This document shows positions 43,975 through 53,102 of a DNA stretch of 64,000 nucleotides, one piece after another. The notes beneath the pieces were generated by a model, which did no database searches, was not told the origin of the DNA, and saw only the letters and a program-made list of their open reading frames with translations. Both the position numbers and the translations under genes were made by a program. Every line of letters begins with the position of its first letter. Within the stretch, counting starts at the first letter, position 1. Origin of the DNA: Thermoproteota archaeon (GTDB lineage Archaea; Thermoproteota; Thermoprotei_A; Sulfolobales; Ignisphaeraceae); contig JAUQPB010000004.1 of NCBI GenBank assembly GCA_030550585.1, forward strand, positions 1-64,000, given 5' to 3'.

Positions 43975-44583
43975 ATGAACCAACATAACGTTAGCGAGAA
44001 AGATAAGGTTAAGCGACAAATATGTGAAGCTCTTAGAATGATGTATCTAAAGGGGTTGATAACGCCACTTACAGGCAATATCAGTGTTAGGGTAGATGAG
44101 AAGACCATTGTTATGACACCATCAGCATTTGTTCCAACTATAAGGCTAAAGTATGAGCTCAAGCCTGAGGATCTGGTTGAGGTTGATATAGAGGGTAATG
44201 TGATTAGTGGTGGAAGACCTACAACAGAGCTGCCAATGCATTTAGCTATCTATAGAAGCTGTAGCAAGTGCAAAGCTGTTGTGCATATACATGGGGTTTA
44301 CTCTCCGCTTATATCGGAAAAGGATATGGGGAATCTGTTTTTAGATACGGAGCTGAAGTACATTCTCAAGCCTAGGATATGTCTAGTGAAGGAGCTTATC
44401 CCAAGGACAACGGATTTGGCTGACGCTGTTGCCAAGAAGGTTGCCGAGGGCTGTGAGATAATATATTTGGAGGGGCATGGCGTTGTAACAGTCTCTGACA
44501 GCCTTGGCATGGCTCTCGAGCTTGCGGAGTTGGCAGAGGTTATTGCGACCAGAACTGTTTTCCACAAGATAATGCTGAAATGA
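43975..44583 (+). CDS. class II aldolase (L-fuculose-1-phosphate aldolase-like)
   Basis: Zinc-dependent class II aldolase/adducin family protein, 202 aa. TGNISVR is the phosphate-binding loop; the zinc ligands are seen in VVHIHGVYSP (HxH) and LEGHGVV (third His), with the catalytic Glu near TTELPMHLAIY. It would split a ketose-1-phosphate (fuculose, rhamnulose or ribulose phosphate) into dihydroxyacetone phosphate or glycolaldehyde and an aldehyde. It follows the rhamnulokinase remnant on the same strand (85 nt), so the isomerase, kinase, aldolase set for a deoxysugar seems to have been here once. Confidence 0.87.
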   Translation: MNQHNVSEKDKVKRQICEALRMMYLKGLITPLTGNISVRVDEKTIVMTPSAFVPTIRLKYELKPEDLVEVDIEGNVISGGRPTTELPMHLAIYRSCSKCKAVVHIHGVYSPLISEKDMGNLFLDTELKYILKPRICLVKELIPRTTDLADAVAKKVAEGCEIIYLEGHGVVTVSDSLGMALELAELAEVIATRTVFHKIMLK

Positions 44584-44642
44584 GGTTATTGTAACAAGAA
44601 TTTTCTTGAATATTTATTATTTGTTTTGCCAAACCACTACAT

Positions 44643-45887
44643 GTGATTTACTTGAATAAGACCCTGCTGGCATTGGCCACAGCATTTGTTTTAATAGTTT
44701 TGGTCGTGGCAATACTGGTACAATACACATACCCAGACCTTGTGAAGCGAAAGTCAGTAGCAACAGTTGCAACATCTGTACAGACAGCTTCTACAACTAG
44801 TGTTGCAACAACCGGTTCTCGCTATGCGCAGATACTCTCTCTAGCTAGAGATGTTGAAAATGTTGTTGGGCGTATCAGGAACCTGTCATTCGATAGCAAC
44901 GTTAGTTTCGAGCTTATAAACACTTCATGGGCTTTGAAGCACTGGGCTCCTAGCGAGTCTTCTGAGGTGCCTCCAGAAATTCTGTATAAGGAGATTGTCT
45001 ACAAGCTGACGTTTCTAACACCACTCAACTTCTCTCTGGTCTCAGGTGAGAGGAGCTTCGTTGGGATGTTCTTGGCTGCAACAGCTGGCACAACGATATA
45101 TATAAACACAGATTATTTTGATCCCAACAGTTCTGGGTCCAGAAATGTTCTTGCCCACGAGCTTACACACGTTCTTCAATTCATACACTTTCCAAACATA
45201 TTCTCTGGGGATAACACAACAGATGCTAGCTTAGCTAAACAAGCTCTTATAGAGGGCGATGCTGGGTGGACGCAACATCTGTACTGTGTCAAAACAGGTT
45301 TGTGTACACCATCTCCAAGGACTGGGATAGACCTTGGAAACCCATATATAGCTCTTGTAACGTTTCCATATGTCTATGGAGAGTGGTTCGTTTCATACCT
45401 CTACAACTTGAGTGGTTGGAGCATTGTCAACAAAGCCTATTCCACGCCCCCCATCTCAACATCTATGGTTATGCACCCAGATAGGTATGTTGCCTACCTC
45501 TCCACAGGTGAGAAAGGCTTTGAAGATCCTATCATTGTTTGCAACTGCAGTGGCAGCAGGGTTTATTCTGATAGGCTTGGCGAATACTATGTCATGCTTG
45601 TACTAGCTAGGAGAATAGGTCTAGACAGTGCAATGGAGATAGCATCCAGCTGGGGAGGCGATAGAGTAGAGCTATACAAGACCGAGAACACAACCCATGT
45701 GACATGGACTCTATGCTGGAACATTACATGGAGATCCCAGCAAAGCCTAAACAGATTCTACGAGGTTTTCTCAAATGCTGTAAAGCCCATTGGTGGAGAA
45801 TACAACAATAGCCTACTTGTGGTCGAGACATATCGGGGGGATTCATGGACATTTATAAAATCTGTGTATGTAACAGTGAAGAGGTAG
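44643..45887 (+). CDS. membrane-anchored putative zinc metalloprotease (HELTH motif)
   Basis: A 414-residue protein. A single N-terminal membrane anchor (LLALATAFVLIVLVVAIL) and a short Ser/Thr-rich linker are followed by an ectodomain. AHELTHVLQF has H172, E173, H176 as in gluzincins, and ALIEGDAGW (E204) is a likely third ligand about 28 residues later. That spacing fits zincin-type peptidases. Several NxS/T sites and cysteine pairs fit an extracellular location. It overlaps no gene but is directly followed by another stalk protein. The substrate is unknown, perhaps surface proteins. Start GTG 44643. Confidence 0.75.
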   Translation: MIYLNKTLLALATAFVLIVLVVAILVQYTYPDLVKRKSVATVATSVQTASTTSVATTGSRYAQILSLARDVENVVGRIRNLSFDSNVSFELINTSWALKHWAPSESSEVPPEILYKEIVYKLTFLTPLNFSLVSGERSFVGMFLAATAGTTIYINTDYFDPNSSGSRNVLAHELTHVLQFIHFPNIFSGDNTTDASLAKQALIEGDAGWTQHLYCVKTGLCTPSPRTGIDLGNPYIALVTFPYVYGEWFVSYLYNLSGWSIVNKAYSTPPISTSMVMHPDRYVAYLSTGEKGFEDPIIVCNCSGSRVYSDRLGEYYVMLVLARRIGLDSAMEIASSWGGDRVELYKTENTTHVTWTLCWNITWRSQQSLNRFYEVFSNAVKPIGGEYNNSLLVVETYRGDSWTFIKSVYVTVKR

Positions 45888-45901
45888 GGGCTGGATATGC
45901 C

Positions 45902-46786
45902 ATGAGAAACGCTTTAATCCTTTCAATACTAGTGCTTTTGTTTCTGCTCCCGGCTCTGCAAGCACAAAGCGAATTTGTTTATAGGGTTGGCGATTGGATT
46001 GAATATGGAGTTCTATTTGAGATTGGATCTGCAAGATGCTTCTACATCCTAAGACTTGAGATAGAAAATGTTAGTAGCCAGGTTGTTAGCTACTCGCTGG
46101 GGATAGCAGACACCATTTTTAATAGCAGTCTATGCAATTCTGTAACAGACTTGCTTGTAACAGCAATCTACTTTGAGACTAGATACCCCATAAACACAAG
46201 CACCTCCACACCGGAAAGCAGATACATGATAATATCCCCGAGATACACAGGAAACTACACAGTCGACGACATGTCTTTGCAATACTACAAAGGTGTGCTT
46301 GTATCGGCAGAGGCTTTGCTGAAAACGCCTTTTGCAGGAACACAAAAGATATTCATAGTCAATACTAGCATAGATGAGCTAAGAAGATTTGTAAAAACCC
46401 CTCCAGAGATAGAAACCCCAAGAATTGTTATAACACATGTGGTGTATACACCAACAACAGTGTTCAACACATTAACACAAACAATTGAAACAACACATAC
46501 ATACACAACTCAAACAACAGTAACACTAACATCGCCAACAACACTTAGATACACATTGACAACTACAGCCCTAGAAACAACTACAAAGACAGAGACGGTA
46601 TCACTACAAACAACTGTTTCAATGTATCAAACAGTATCGCTAACAGAAACACTAGTAACAACAAAGCCAACGACAATCACACTAACTCAAGTACCTATGA
46701 GAATAGAGTATGCAATAGCAGTTGGAGGCGCAATAGCGATAGTAGCAGTTGTAGTGGGAATTTATATAGGGTATAGAAGAAGGTAG
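45902..46786 (+). CDS. secreted stalk-type membrane protein following the metalloprotease
   Basis: A 294-residue surface protein. A signal peptide (LILSILVLLFLLPALQAQ) precedes a beta-rich region of about 140 residues containing two cysteines. A long Thr-rich stalk (about 165-265, e.g. TTVTLTSPTTLRYTLTT) and a C-terminal membrane helix (AIAVGGAIAIVAVVVGIYIGY) with RRR follow. ATG 45902 is chosen; GAGGTAGGGG (45881-45890) is upstream, 15 nt after the protease stop region. The pair may be a surface protease and its partner, but this is inference. Confidence 0.75.
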   Translation: MRNALILSILVLLFLLPALQAQSEFVYRVGDWIEYGVLFEIGSARCFYILRLEIENVSSQVVSYSLGIADTIFNSSLCNSVTDLLVTAIYFETRYPINTSTSTPESRYMIISPRYTGNYTVDDMSLQYYKGVLVSAEALLKTPFAGTQKIFIVNTSIDELRRFVKTPPEIETPRIVITHVVYTPTTVFNTLTQTIETTHTYTTQTTVTLTSPTTLRYTLTTTALETTTKTETVSLQTTVSMYQTVSLTETLVTTKPTTITLTQVPMRIEYAIAVGGAIAIVAVVVGIYIGYRRR

Positions 46787-46866
46787 AGGCAGATCTACTT
46801 AAATCCTCTAATACAATCAGTTGCTGGATATAGCTGGGTTATACAACGCTTTATTAACTATAAGAG

Positions 46867-46889
46867 AGCTCTTTATATGCTAAAGAGCT
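46867..46889. other. perfect 8-bp hairpin at the radical SAM gene stop
   Basis: AGCTCTTT (46867-46874) and AAAGAGCT (46882-46889) form a perfect inverted repeat with a 7-nt loop that spans the stop codon of the reverse-strand radical SAM gene. It may act in termination or 3'-end formation between the converging genes. It is short and AT-rich outside its centre. Confidence 0.4.
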
Positions 46890-47722
46890 GATTTTGCATA
46901 AAGATCTAGGGTTCTATTACGATTACTCTCCTCAGACTCGAAAGCGTATCTACATTCAACACCCATTTTATTGCAGGCATCGCGTATTTGTCTAAACAGG
47001 TTGCCCCAGTCATATTCAAGAGCTTTTCTAGCTAGCTGAGATAAGAACCCATCTTTCCACATAAACCTTTTGATCCTCAGCTTATCAAAATAGACAACGC
47101 TTCTAGTCTCTTTTGCTATACTCAAAATTTCTTTGATCTCTGAAACACTGTCGTTGTAGCCTGGTATTATGGGTCCGAAGAAAATCCATGTTTTTATACC
47201 TTCTGAGGCGAGCCTCTTTAGAGCTTCTATTCTTGCAGAGGGCGGCGATGAGAAAACCTCTAGGCTTTTCATAGGCGAGTCATTTTTTGTAGATGTTATC
47301 GTTATCCCCACATCTATATAGCTTCTATACCTCTTCAAAACATCTAGATCTCTTAGAATCAAGGAGCTTTTGGTCTGTATACTGACCTTGAACTCGTTTT
47401 TGACTAGAATCTCAATTGATCTTATGGAGAGTTTGTATAGAGCCTCCACAGGCTGGTAGCCATCAGTTATTGTTCCAAGCCCAACAACACCCTTTCTAAA
47501 CCTCTTAACCTCTCTCTCCAAAACATCCAGAAGATTCTTCTTTACATAGATGACATACCCCCAATTATCAACAACTTCTCGGTTTGGTACATAATCTCTA
47601 GCATAGCAGTAAAGACATCCATGGGAACATCCTATATACGGATTTAGAGCATAGTCCAAATCTGGCAATCCAGACTTTGACAATGCACTCGAAACAGTGG
47701 TTTCAATGATTTTGAGCCTCAT
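46880..47722 (-). CDS. radical SAM protein, SplB-like (COG1533 type)
   Basis: Radical S-adenosylmethionine enzyme of about 280 residues. YIGCSHGCLYCYARDYVP supplies the CxxxCxxC cluster ligands followed by an aromatic/YARD motif, as in the COG1533 (spore photoproduct lyase-like) group. The TIM-barrel strands TITDGYQPVE, VSIQTKSSL, VGITITSTKND and IFFGPIIPGYNDSV follow. Function of the archaeal members is unknown; DNA-repair or modification roles have been guessed from SplB. ATG 47722 is preferred to TTG 47725. It is the first of two related genes that flank the GH12 gene. Confidence 0.85.
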   Translation of the reverse strand: MRLKIIETTVSSALSKSGLPDLDYALNPYIGCSHGCLYCYARDYVPNREVVDNWGYVIYVKKNLLDVLEREVKRFRKGVVGLGTITDGYQPVEALYKLSIRSIEILVKNEFKVSIQTKSSLILRDLDVLKRYRSYIDVGITITSTKNDSPMKSLEVFSSPPSARIEALKRLASEGIKTWIFFGPIIPGYNDSVSEIKEILSIAKETRSVVYFDKLRIKRFMWKDGFLSQLARKALEYDWGNLFRQIRDACNKMGVECRYAFESEESNRNRTLDLYAKSAL

Positions 47723-48017
47723 CAAATCACAGCAACCATTTTAGTTTGCAGACATGTGGTTGAGGCAATACAATATTTTATTAGAAACAGAAACTAACCT
47801 ATTTATACTTTCTGCGGTAATACCCTAACCACATTCCCACCTTTCAATGTTTTGCTTATCTATATACAAAGCATCTTTATTATCCTAGACTGTTGGACAA
47901 CTATTAGGTATCGCTACCGATCCTAGGGCCAACCCCAAGCTTCTAAACCATGGTTATGGAACTTTTTGTGACATGATTAAAAAAAGCCAATTATTTGATG
48001 TTTTATGCTAAGGGCTT

Positions 48018-49148
48018 TTAGATTGTTGCCCCTGGCACAGCAACAAAGTCTCTTATGACCCACTCAATCATCGCTGCCCCATTTGATGACATTGTTCCCC
48101 ACTCTGTTCCTATCTCCCAGTCCAGCAGGTAGTAGTCTGTGATATTGAATGTTGCATAATTTTTAGCGGTTTGTACGAAGAGTGTTGGGTCGTAGGCGAT
48201 CTGCCCGCATTTGACTCCCCAGCCCTTGGGGGCAAAAGCAATGTACTGCCAGCCGCCCCATTCAACACTATCGTGTCTCCAAACCTCAAATGTTGCGTTT
48301 GTCCTCGTTCCGTTGATTACTATTGGTATTGTGACCTCCCCAACCTTTCTGCCTGCTGGGCTGAGGTTCTGTCTATAGACCCAGACCATTATCTCTACAT
48401 CTCCCTTTGCCGGAGCTGTCGCTGGTTTTAGGGCAACGCTCTCTCTTACTATCCATGCATCAGCCGCTATGTTGAATGGCATTGAGGGGTCTATTCTCTC
48501 AACACATATGTAGAAAGATATTGTGAACGGTGTCATGTTGCTTATCTTCATTGGGAATGGCACTCCAAATCCATTGGCGTATCTTCCACCCCATGGCTTC
48601 CTGCCTATGTAGATCTCAGGGTATCCGTTGGTCCACTGCCGCGGGTTTGCATCTGTAATGTTTATCTCTGTTCTAAACTCTCTTTTGATGAGGTCTATTA
48701 CCATCTGTTGAACACCTTTATAGCTGTTTAGATTCCATGGATTAACCTCTGCAAATAGATCTGTAACCCCATCGCCATTGAGGTCAAGCTCTGCTGACGG
48801 CTTCGATGGGTAGCTGAGCACTATCTGGGTTGCCTGGGCAACTGTTTTTGTCACTGTACCCACCACAGTATATGTTATAGTCGTAGCCATCTCTTTTGTG
48901 AATGTGGAATAAAAGGTTTGTGTCACAGTTTGCGTCACACTAAGCTCTGTTGGCAGGAATGTGGTTAGAGTCTCTATAGATGTGAGGGTCACAGTCTCTG
49001 TTTCTGTATATCTATGCTCGACAGGGGTTGTGAAAACAACTGTTTTTGTTGTTGGCTGGCTTGTGAGAGAGCTGTACATATAGCCTCCGGCAAACCCTAT
49101 CACAAGCACTATTACTATAACTGCTATTGTCACCATCCTGCTAGCCAT
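48018..49148 (-). CDS. membrane-anchored GH12 endoglucanase
   Basis: Glycoside hydrolase family 12 enzyme, 376 aa. An N-terminal anchor (TIAVIVIVLVIGFAGGY) and a Thr/Val/Ser-rich linker (about 30-110) hold the catalytic domain outside the cell. FAEVNPWNL, GYPEIYIGRKPWG, GDVEIMVWVY (nucleophile E252) and WEIGTEWGT (acid/base E349) are the GH12 signatures. It likely cuts beta-1,4-glucans, such as cellulose or mixed-linkage glucan. ATG 49148 is chosen, with GGTGG just upstream; the frame opens at TTG 49166. A DLNGDGVTDLF insert resembles a calcium-binding loop. Start of a carbohydrate-degrading gene set. Confidence 0.88.
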   Translation of the reverse strand: MASRMVTIAVIVIVLVIGFAGGYMYSSLTSQPTTKTVVFTTPVEHRYTETETVTLTSIETLTTFLPTELSVTQTVTQTFYSTFTKEMATTITYTVVGTVTKTVAQATQIVLSYPSKPSAELDLNGDGVTDLFAEVNPWNLNSYKGVQQMVIDLIKREFRTEINITDANPRQWTNGYPEIYIGRKPWGGRYANGFGVPFPMKISNMTPFTISFYICVERIDPSMPFNIAADAWIVRESVALKPATAPAKGDVEIMVWVYRQNLSPAGRKVGEVTIPIVINGTRTNATFEVWRHDSVEWGGWQYIAFAPKGWGVKCGQIAYDPTLFVQTAKNYATFNITDYYLLDWEIGTEWGTMSSNGAAMIEWVIRDFVAVPGATI

Positions 49149-49212
49149 TGCCACCACCCACAACAATACTGTGGGGTCGAGGACAATTTAAATTTATTCA
49201 ACAAGTTTATCA

Positions 49213-50457
49213 ATGCAAACACCACCAACTATTTTAACTTTTCAAGGACGGTTATACGATCTTGAACCACCATATAATGTGGGTAAGCATATGCCAGAAC
49301 TTGTTATAAATGTCAGCAACTTCATATCACCTCTCTGCTACACAGTACTTAGGCTAGAGCCCTACACAACATGTCCATTCAAATGCGTTTACTGTTACGC
49401 TAGATGGTATATGAAATCCCCTACAAATATTGTTTACCCTAGATACAAAGCTTTAGACATGTTCAGATCATTCGTCAAAAAGGTTTATAGAAGAGGTTTG
49501 AAGCCTATCCCATTTAGGCTCTCAACCCTTGTAGACCCTTTCCCTCCTCACGAGCAACTCTACAGATTCTCTGAAAAAATGCTTAGTGTGGCTAGCGACT
49601 ATGAATACCCACTTATCATAAACACTAAGAGTGTGTATTTTGCCTATGACCCCATAAAAAAGTATTTGCTTGGACTACTGGACAAGAGGCTGGCAATACT
49701 ACAAATATCTGTTTCAGTACTTAGAGAAAGCGTGGCAAGGGTTCTAGAACCTGTTGCACCAGATCCTATAAAGAGGCTGGATGCAGTCAAAGAGCTTGGA
49801 TCTACCGATGTCCCCATAGCTATTCGCTTATCGCCTTTCATACCATTTGCATCACCATCGACTAGAGAGGACATAGAGCAGTTTGCTTTGTTAGCCAAGG
49901 AAGTGGGGGTTAAACACGTTATTGTAGAAACAATCAGGTTTGAGAGTAGTGGTATAGGGGATCTGCTCAGAAGGCTAGGCATAACCAACATTGTTTTTGA
50001 GGGCTATAGCATCAGGGAAGTAGACGGTTTAAAGCCTGTTTCAAGAGCTTCTCTGAAAATAGTTGAGGGCATATATCATATTCTTAGTCGAGAGCTTGAA
50101 AAGCATGGGATAGCGTTTGCAACATGTAAGGAAGGTCTATTCGATTTTCACACAGCTAGCGATTGTTGCGGGGCATACCTATTGAGAGATGCTGCTATCC
50201 GGCTAACACTCTACGATGTTTATAGACACGTTGTAGAGTCTGGCACCAAATCTACAAGCTTTTCGCAGGAAATTGACTTGCTGAGAGATGTTAGCAAAAG
50301 ATACTCTAGGCTTTTCGGCGACGATGTTTCTGTTTATCCAAGAGAGGTTTCAAAGCCTCTGAAAAACCATGAAAAGAAGTTGGTGAGGGTCTTGAGAAAC
50401 AGGGAGCTGCTATCCCATGTCGCTCCGCATCTAGCCAGAAGGATTCTGTCTTCATAG
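49213..50457 (+). CDS. radical SAM protein with YCYARW cluster motif
   Basis: A 414-residue radical SAM enzyme related to COG1533. PFKCVYCYARW in the context TTCPFKCVYCYARW gives the CxxxCxxC motif with the same C-Y-A-R continuation as the gene at 46880-47722. Barrel strands FRLSTLVDPFPPHE, LIINTKSVY and IQISVSVL-type strands follow. The C-terminal 120 residues include CKEGLFDFHTASDCCGAYLL, which has additional cysteines that could bind a second cluster. Function unknown. It is divergent from the GH12 gene, with about 65 bp between starts. Confidence 0.82.
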   Translation: MQTPPTILTFQGRLYDLEPPYNVGKHMPELVINVSNFISPLCYTVLRLEPYTTCPFKCVYCYARWYMKSPTNIVYPRYKALDMFRSFVKKVYRRGLKPIPFRLSTLVDPFPPHEQLYRFSEKMLSVASDYEYPLIINTKSVYFAYDPIKKYLLGLLDKRLAILQISVSVLRESVARVLEPVAPDPIKRLDAVKELGSTDVPIAIRLSPFIPFASPSTREDIEQFALLAKEVGVKHVIVETIRFESSGIGDLLRRLGITNIVFEGYSIREVDGLKPVSRASLKIVEGIYHILSRELEKHGIAFATCKEGLFDFHTASDCCGAYLLRDAAIRLTLYDVYRHVVESGTKSTSFSQEIDLLRDVSKRYSRLFGDDVSVYPREVSKPLKNHEKKLVRVLRNRELLSHVAPHLARRILSS

Positions 50458-50477
50458 CATTCAAAAATTGTTTAGCT

Positions 50478-51404
50478 CTATGTGGCTTCCCAGATATAGT
50501 CTACTACCTCTTCGTGTCTAGGGGTTTCGTGGGATCCCAGCCTAGTTATCTTCAGAGCAGCAACAGCGTTTGCATATAGAATAGCCTTTCTTGTTGAATA
50601 GCCCCTGACAAGCCCTGCTATGAGGCCTGCTGCAAACGCGTCTCCAGCACCTGTTGTGTCAACAACCTTGTCTACCCTTACAGCTGGAACCTCTTCGTCA
50701 ATGCCGTTTCCAAGTGCGTAGACACCCCTTGGCCCAAGCTTTACAACAACAAGCTCTGGCCCAAGACCTTTGATGATCTTTGCCGCTTCTCTGTAGTTGT
50801 CGGGGCTTGTACCTGTTAGAGCAGCGGCCTCGTGGTTGTTCAGCGAAACAATGTCAACTTGTTTCACAAGTGCTTCGAGCTCTTTTAGCCCTTTTCTCGA
50901 TAACACTCTTCCAGGATCCCAAGAAACCTTTACACCATTCTTTTTAGCTATCTCAATAGCTTTAAGAGATGTGTCAACTCTCAAGCTGGCTATGTGTATG
51001 TAGCGTGTGTTTGCAATAACATCGTCTACCACATCGCTTGGCTCAAGCTCTTCTGCAACACCTTTGAAGCCATACATTGTTATATTGCCATTCTTGTCTA
51101 TGACAACTATTGTGAATCCTGTCTGCCCCTTTGAGGCAACTCTCAGACCCGTTATATCAACACCTTCTCTGAGAAGCTCATCTACTATAATCCTCCCAAA
51201 ACTGTCAAAACCTATTTTAGCTACTACAGCTGTTTTTAGACCAAGTCTACAGCCATCTATAGCAACATTCACAGCCGAGCCTCCGCCACCCCAAACCTGG
51301 CTGAGGACAATAGACTCCTCATCTGGCCCTGGAAACCTTTCGACAACTATTCTAATGTCGACGAGGGCATGCCCAACAGTGACCAGGTCGTATCTTGGCT
51401 GCAT
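50478..51404 (-). CDS. PfkB-family sugar kinase, next to class I aldolase
   Basis: Ribokinase-superfamily kinase, about 308 aa. Signatures: WGGGGSAVNVAIDGCRLG (substrate-binding, N-terminal), DPGRVLSRKG, SLNNHEAAALTG, and DTTGAGDAFAAGLIAG (anion hole, catalytic Asp). ATG 51404 follows the aldolase stop by 12 nt, so they are one transcript. A kinase plus fructose-bisphosphate-type aldolase suggests phosphorylation of a fructose or tagatose phosphate or of a keto-deoxy sugar before cleavage. ADP- versus ATP-dependence cannot be told. The GGGG in place of GGKG distinguishes it from the ribokinase-like gene at 16.6 kb. Confidence 0.87.
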   Translation of the reverse strand: MQPRYDLVTVGHALVDIRIVVERFPGPDEESIVLSQVWGGGGSAVNVAIDGCRLGLKTAVVAKIGFDSFGRIIVDELLREGVDITGLRVASKGQTGFTIVVIDKNGNITMYGFKGVAEELEPSDVVDDVIANTRYIHIASLRVDTSLKAIEIAKKNGVKVSWDPGRVLSRKGLKELEALVKQVDIVSLNNHEAAALTGTSPDNYREAAKIIKGLGPELVVVKLGPRGVYALGNGIDEEVPAVRVDKVVDTTGAGDAFAAGLIAGLVRGYSTRKAILYANAVAALKITRLGSHETPRHEEVVDYIWEAT

Positions 51405-51416
51405 CACAAAGTCCTC

Positions 51417-52232
51417 TTACTCAACATATTTTATGGCTTCCTCCGGCTCTTTACCCTCGTGAACAATAGACATTATAGCTTTTATCATCCCAGCCGGGTT
51501 CTTGTGCTGGAAAACATTTCTCCCCACAACAACGCCTCTGGCCCCAGCTTCAACAACATTCTTAACATCTTTGAGAAACTCTATTGGCTTCTCCCTAGCG
51601 GGGCCACCACTCATGAGCACGGGTATACCTGCAGCAACCTTCACAACCTCTTCAAATGTTTCTTTCGATCCTGTATAGTAGGTTTTGATCAAGTCAGCGC
51701 CACTCTCAATAGCCGCTCTAACACCGTATTTAACAATCTCAACATCATACATATTCTTTATAGCTGGCCCCCTCGGATATGCCAACTGGAGACATGGCAG
51801 CCCATATCTCTCAGCAGCTTCTCTCACACTAAACCACATGTTCAGCATGGCATCCTCGTATTGGCTGCCCCAATAAACAGTTGCGGCAACAGCGTCTGCG
51901 CCAAGCGCCACAGCATCCTCTACATAGCCAAAGACGCTTTGGAGCATCCTCTGATCCTCTGGCCTCAGATTGGTTTTGCTGGTTACCTTGACAATTAGAG
52001 CTGTTTTATTTGCCCAAACCTCGTGGGTTAGATAAGCCATGCCAGGTAGGAGCATGACAGCATCAACACTAGCGTCAACAACCTTCTTGAGTATTACCCT
52101 AGGGTCTATGTGCTCAGGTGGGAAGTCCTTTGGACCGTGCTCAACACCATGATCAAATGCGAATACAACTGCTTTTCCATCTCTCAATATTCTTGAGAGC
52201 CTGACCCTCTTCCCAATGGCGTTGTAGGCCAA
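51417..52232 (-). CDS. class I fructose-bisphosphate aldolase, archaeal type (DhnA/DeoC/LacD)
   Basis: Archaeal class I aldolase, 271 aa. [12 protein letters not shown] is the N-terminal signature, [11 protein letters not shown] carries the Schiff-base lysine, [17 protein letters not shown] and [14 protein letters not shown] form the phosphate-binding loops. In archaea it can be the gluconeogenic FBP aldolase or act on other ketose phosphates. The start is TTG 52232. It is the middle of a ThuA / aldolase / PfkB group on the reverse strand, 12 nt upstream of the kinase. Confidence 0.9.
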   Translation of the reverse strand: MAYNAIGKRVRLSRILRDGKAVVFAFDHGVEHGPKDFPPEHIDPRVILKKVVDASVDAVMLLPGMAYLTHEVWANKTALIVKVTSKTNLRPEDQRMLQSVFGYVEDAVALGADAVAATVYWGSQYEDAMLNMWFSVREAAERYGLPCLQLAYPRGPAIKNMYDVEIVKYGVRAAIESGADLIKTYYTGSKETFEEVVKVAAGIPVLMSGGPAREKPIEFLKDVKNVVEAGARGVVVGRNVFQHKNPAGMIKAIMSIVHEGKEPEEAIKYVE

Positions 52233-52287
52233 GTAGAATCACCGACATACCTTCTGCACTAGTTGAAATATAAACTCATTTGCTTGG

Positions 52288-52962
52288 CTATATCTCCTTG
52301 TCTAAAACCCATGCAATACCCCCTAGAACATGCCTCTGGAACCACTCCTCCCTCCACCTCTTTGTCTGATGGCCAAAAGCCGTGTAGAAGACTTTTCCAC
52401 CTCCGTATCTGTGGCACCAGGCGATGGGATAGTCAGAAACTTCTTTGGGTGCCTTGCCCATGTCTACAGATGTTGTGTCTAGGCTTATGAGCACATGTGT
52501 CTTCTCTCTACCAAGCCAGTTCTTAAACAGGTATATCTCTTCGAAGGCTCTAAACGTCTTTGGAAGATGTTTTGTAGATGGATGCTCAGAGTCCTCGACA
52601 ATGAAAACGGCTTCTTGTGTCCATGGATGTGAGTGGAAATAGCCTCCAAGCATCTCGCCGTAGGGGGGATAGCTATAGAGGGTGTCAGCAGCGTTGTGAA
52701 TGCCTACAAACCCGCCCCCACCCCTGACAAAGTTTATCAGCAACTCTTTTTGCTTTTCTGAAAAGGGGATCTCCCCCGATGTGAGAAATAAAATAGCGCT
52801 GAAACCTGAAATCACATCCAGGTTGAACTCCTCTAGATCCTCTGTGGCATAGGCTCTGAAAAGCCTAGACTCTTCACCCAGCCTCGTTAAAACCTCTATG
52901 GCAGTTGATATATAGTTATGCCTATAACCGGCATTATATGCGAATATAAGGATTCTGCTCAT
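52288..52962 (-). CDS. ThuA-like glutamine amidotransferase-fold protein
   Basis: ThuA (trehalose-utilisation) domain protein, 224 aa, with a flavodoxin/class I amidotransferase-like fold. FAYNAGYRHNYIS opens the fold, LLINFVRGGGGFVGIHNAADTLY is the family signature, then GGYFHSHPWTQEAVFIVED and YPIAWCHRYGGGKVFYTAFGH at the C-terminus. Family members are implicated in disaccharide and keto-sugar metabolism, but no catalytic activity is firm. ATG 52962 is chosen; TTG 52974 is open. It leads the reverse-strand aldolase/kinase group. Confidence 0.85.
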   Translation of the reverse strand: MSRILIFAYNAGYRHNYISTAIEVLTRLGEESRLFRAYATEDLEEFNLDVISGFSAILFLTSGEIPFSEKQKELLINFVRGGGGFVGIHNAADTLYSYPPYGEMLGGYFHSHPWTQEAVFIVEDSEHPSTKHLPKTFRAFEEIYLFKNWLGREKTHVLISLDTTSVDMGKAPKEVSDYPIAWCHRYGGGKVFYTAFGHQTKRWREEWFQRHVLGGIAWVLDKEI

Positions 52963-53102
52963 TATAAACACCAAAAGCAGTTCTACTATAATCGTTATAG
53001 CTACCCCTATATTTGTGCTTTTTTGTTTTCAGCGAATACTTTATGGCATATCATGGACATGGTCTGTAGATGCTATTGAATGATCTGATCAATTCTATAT
53101 CA

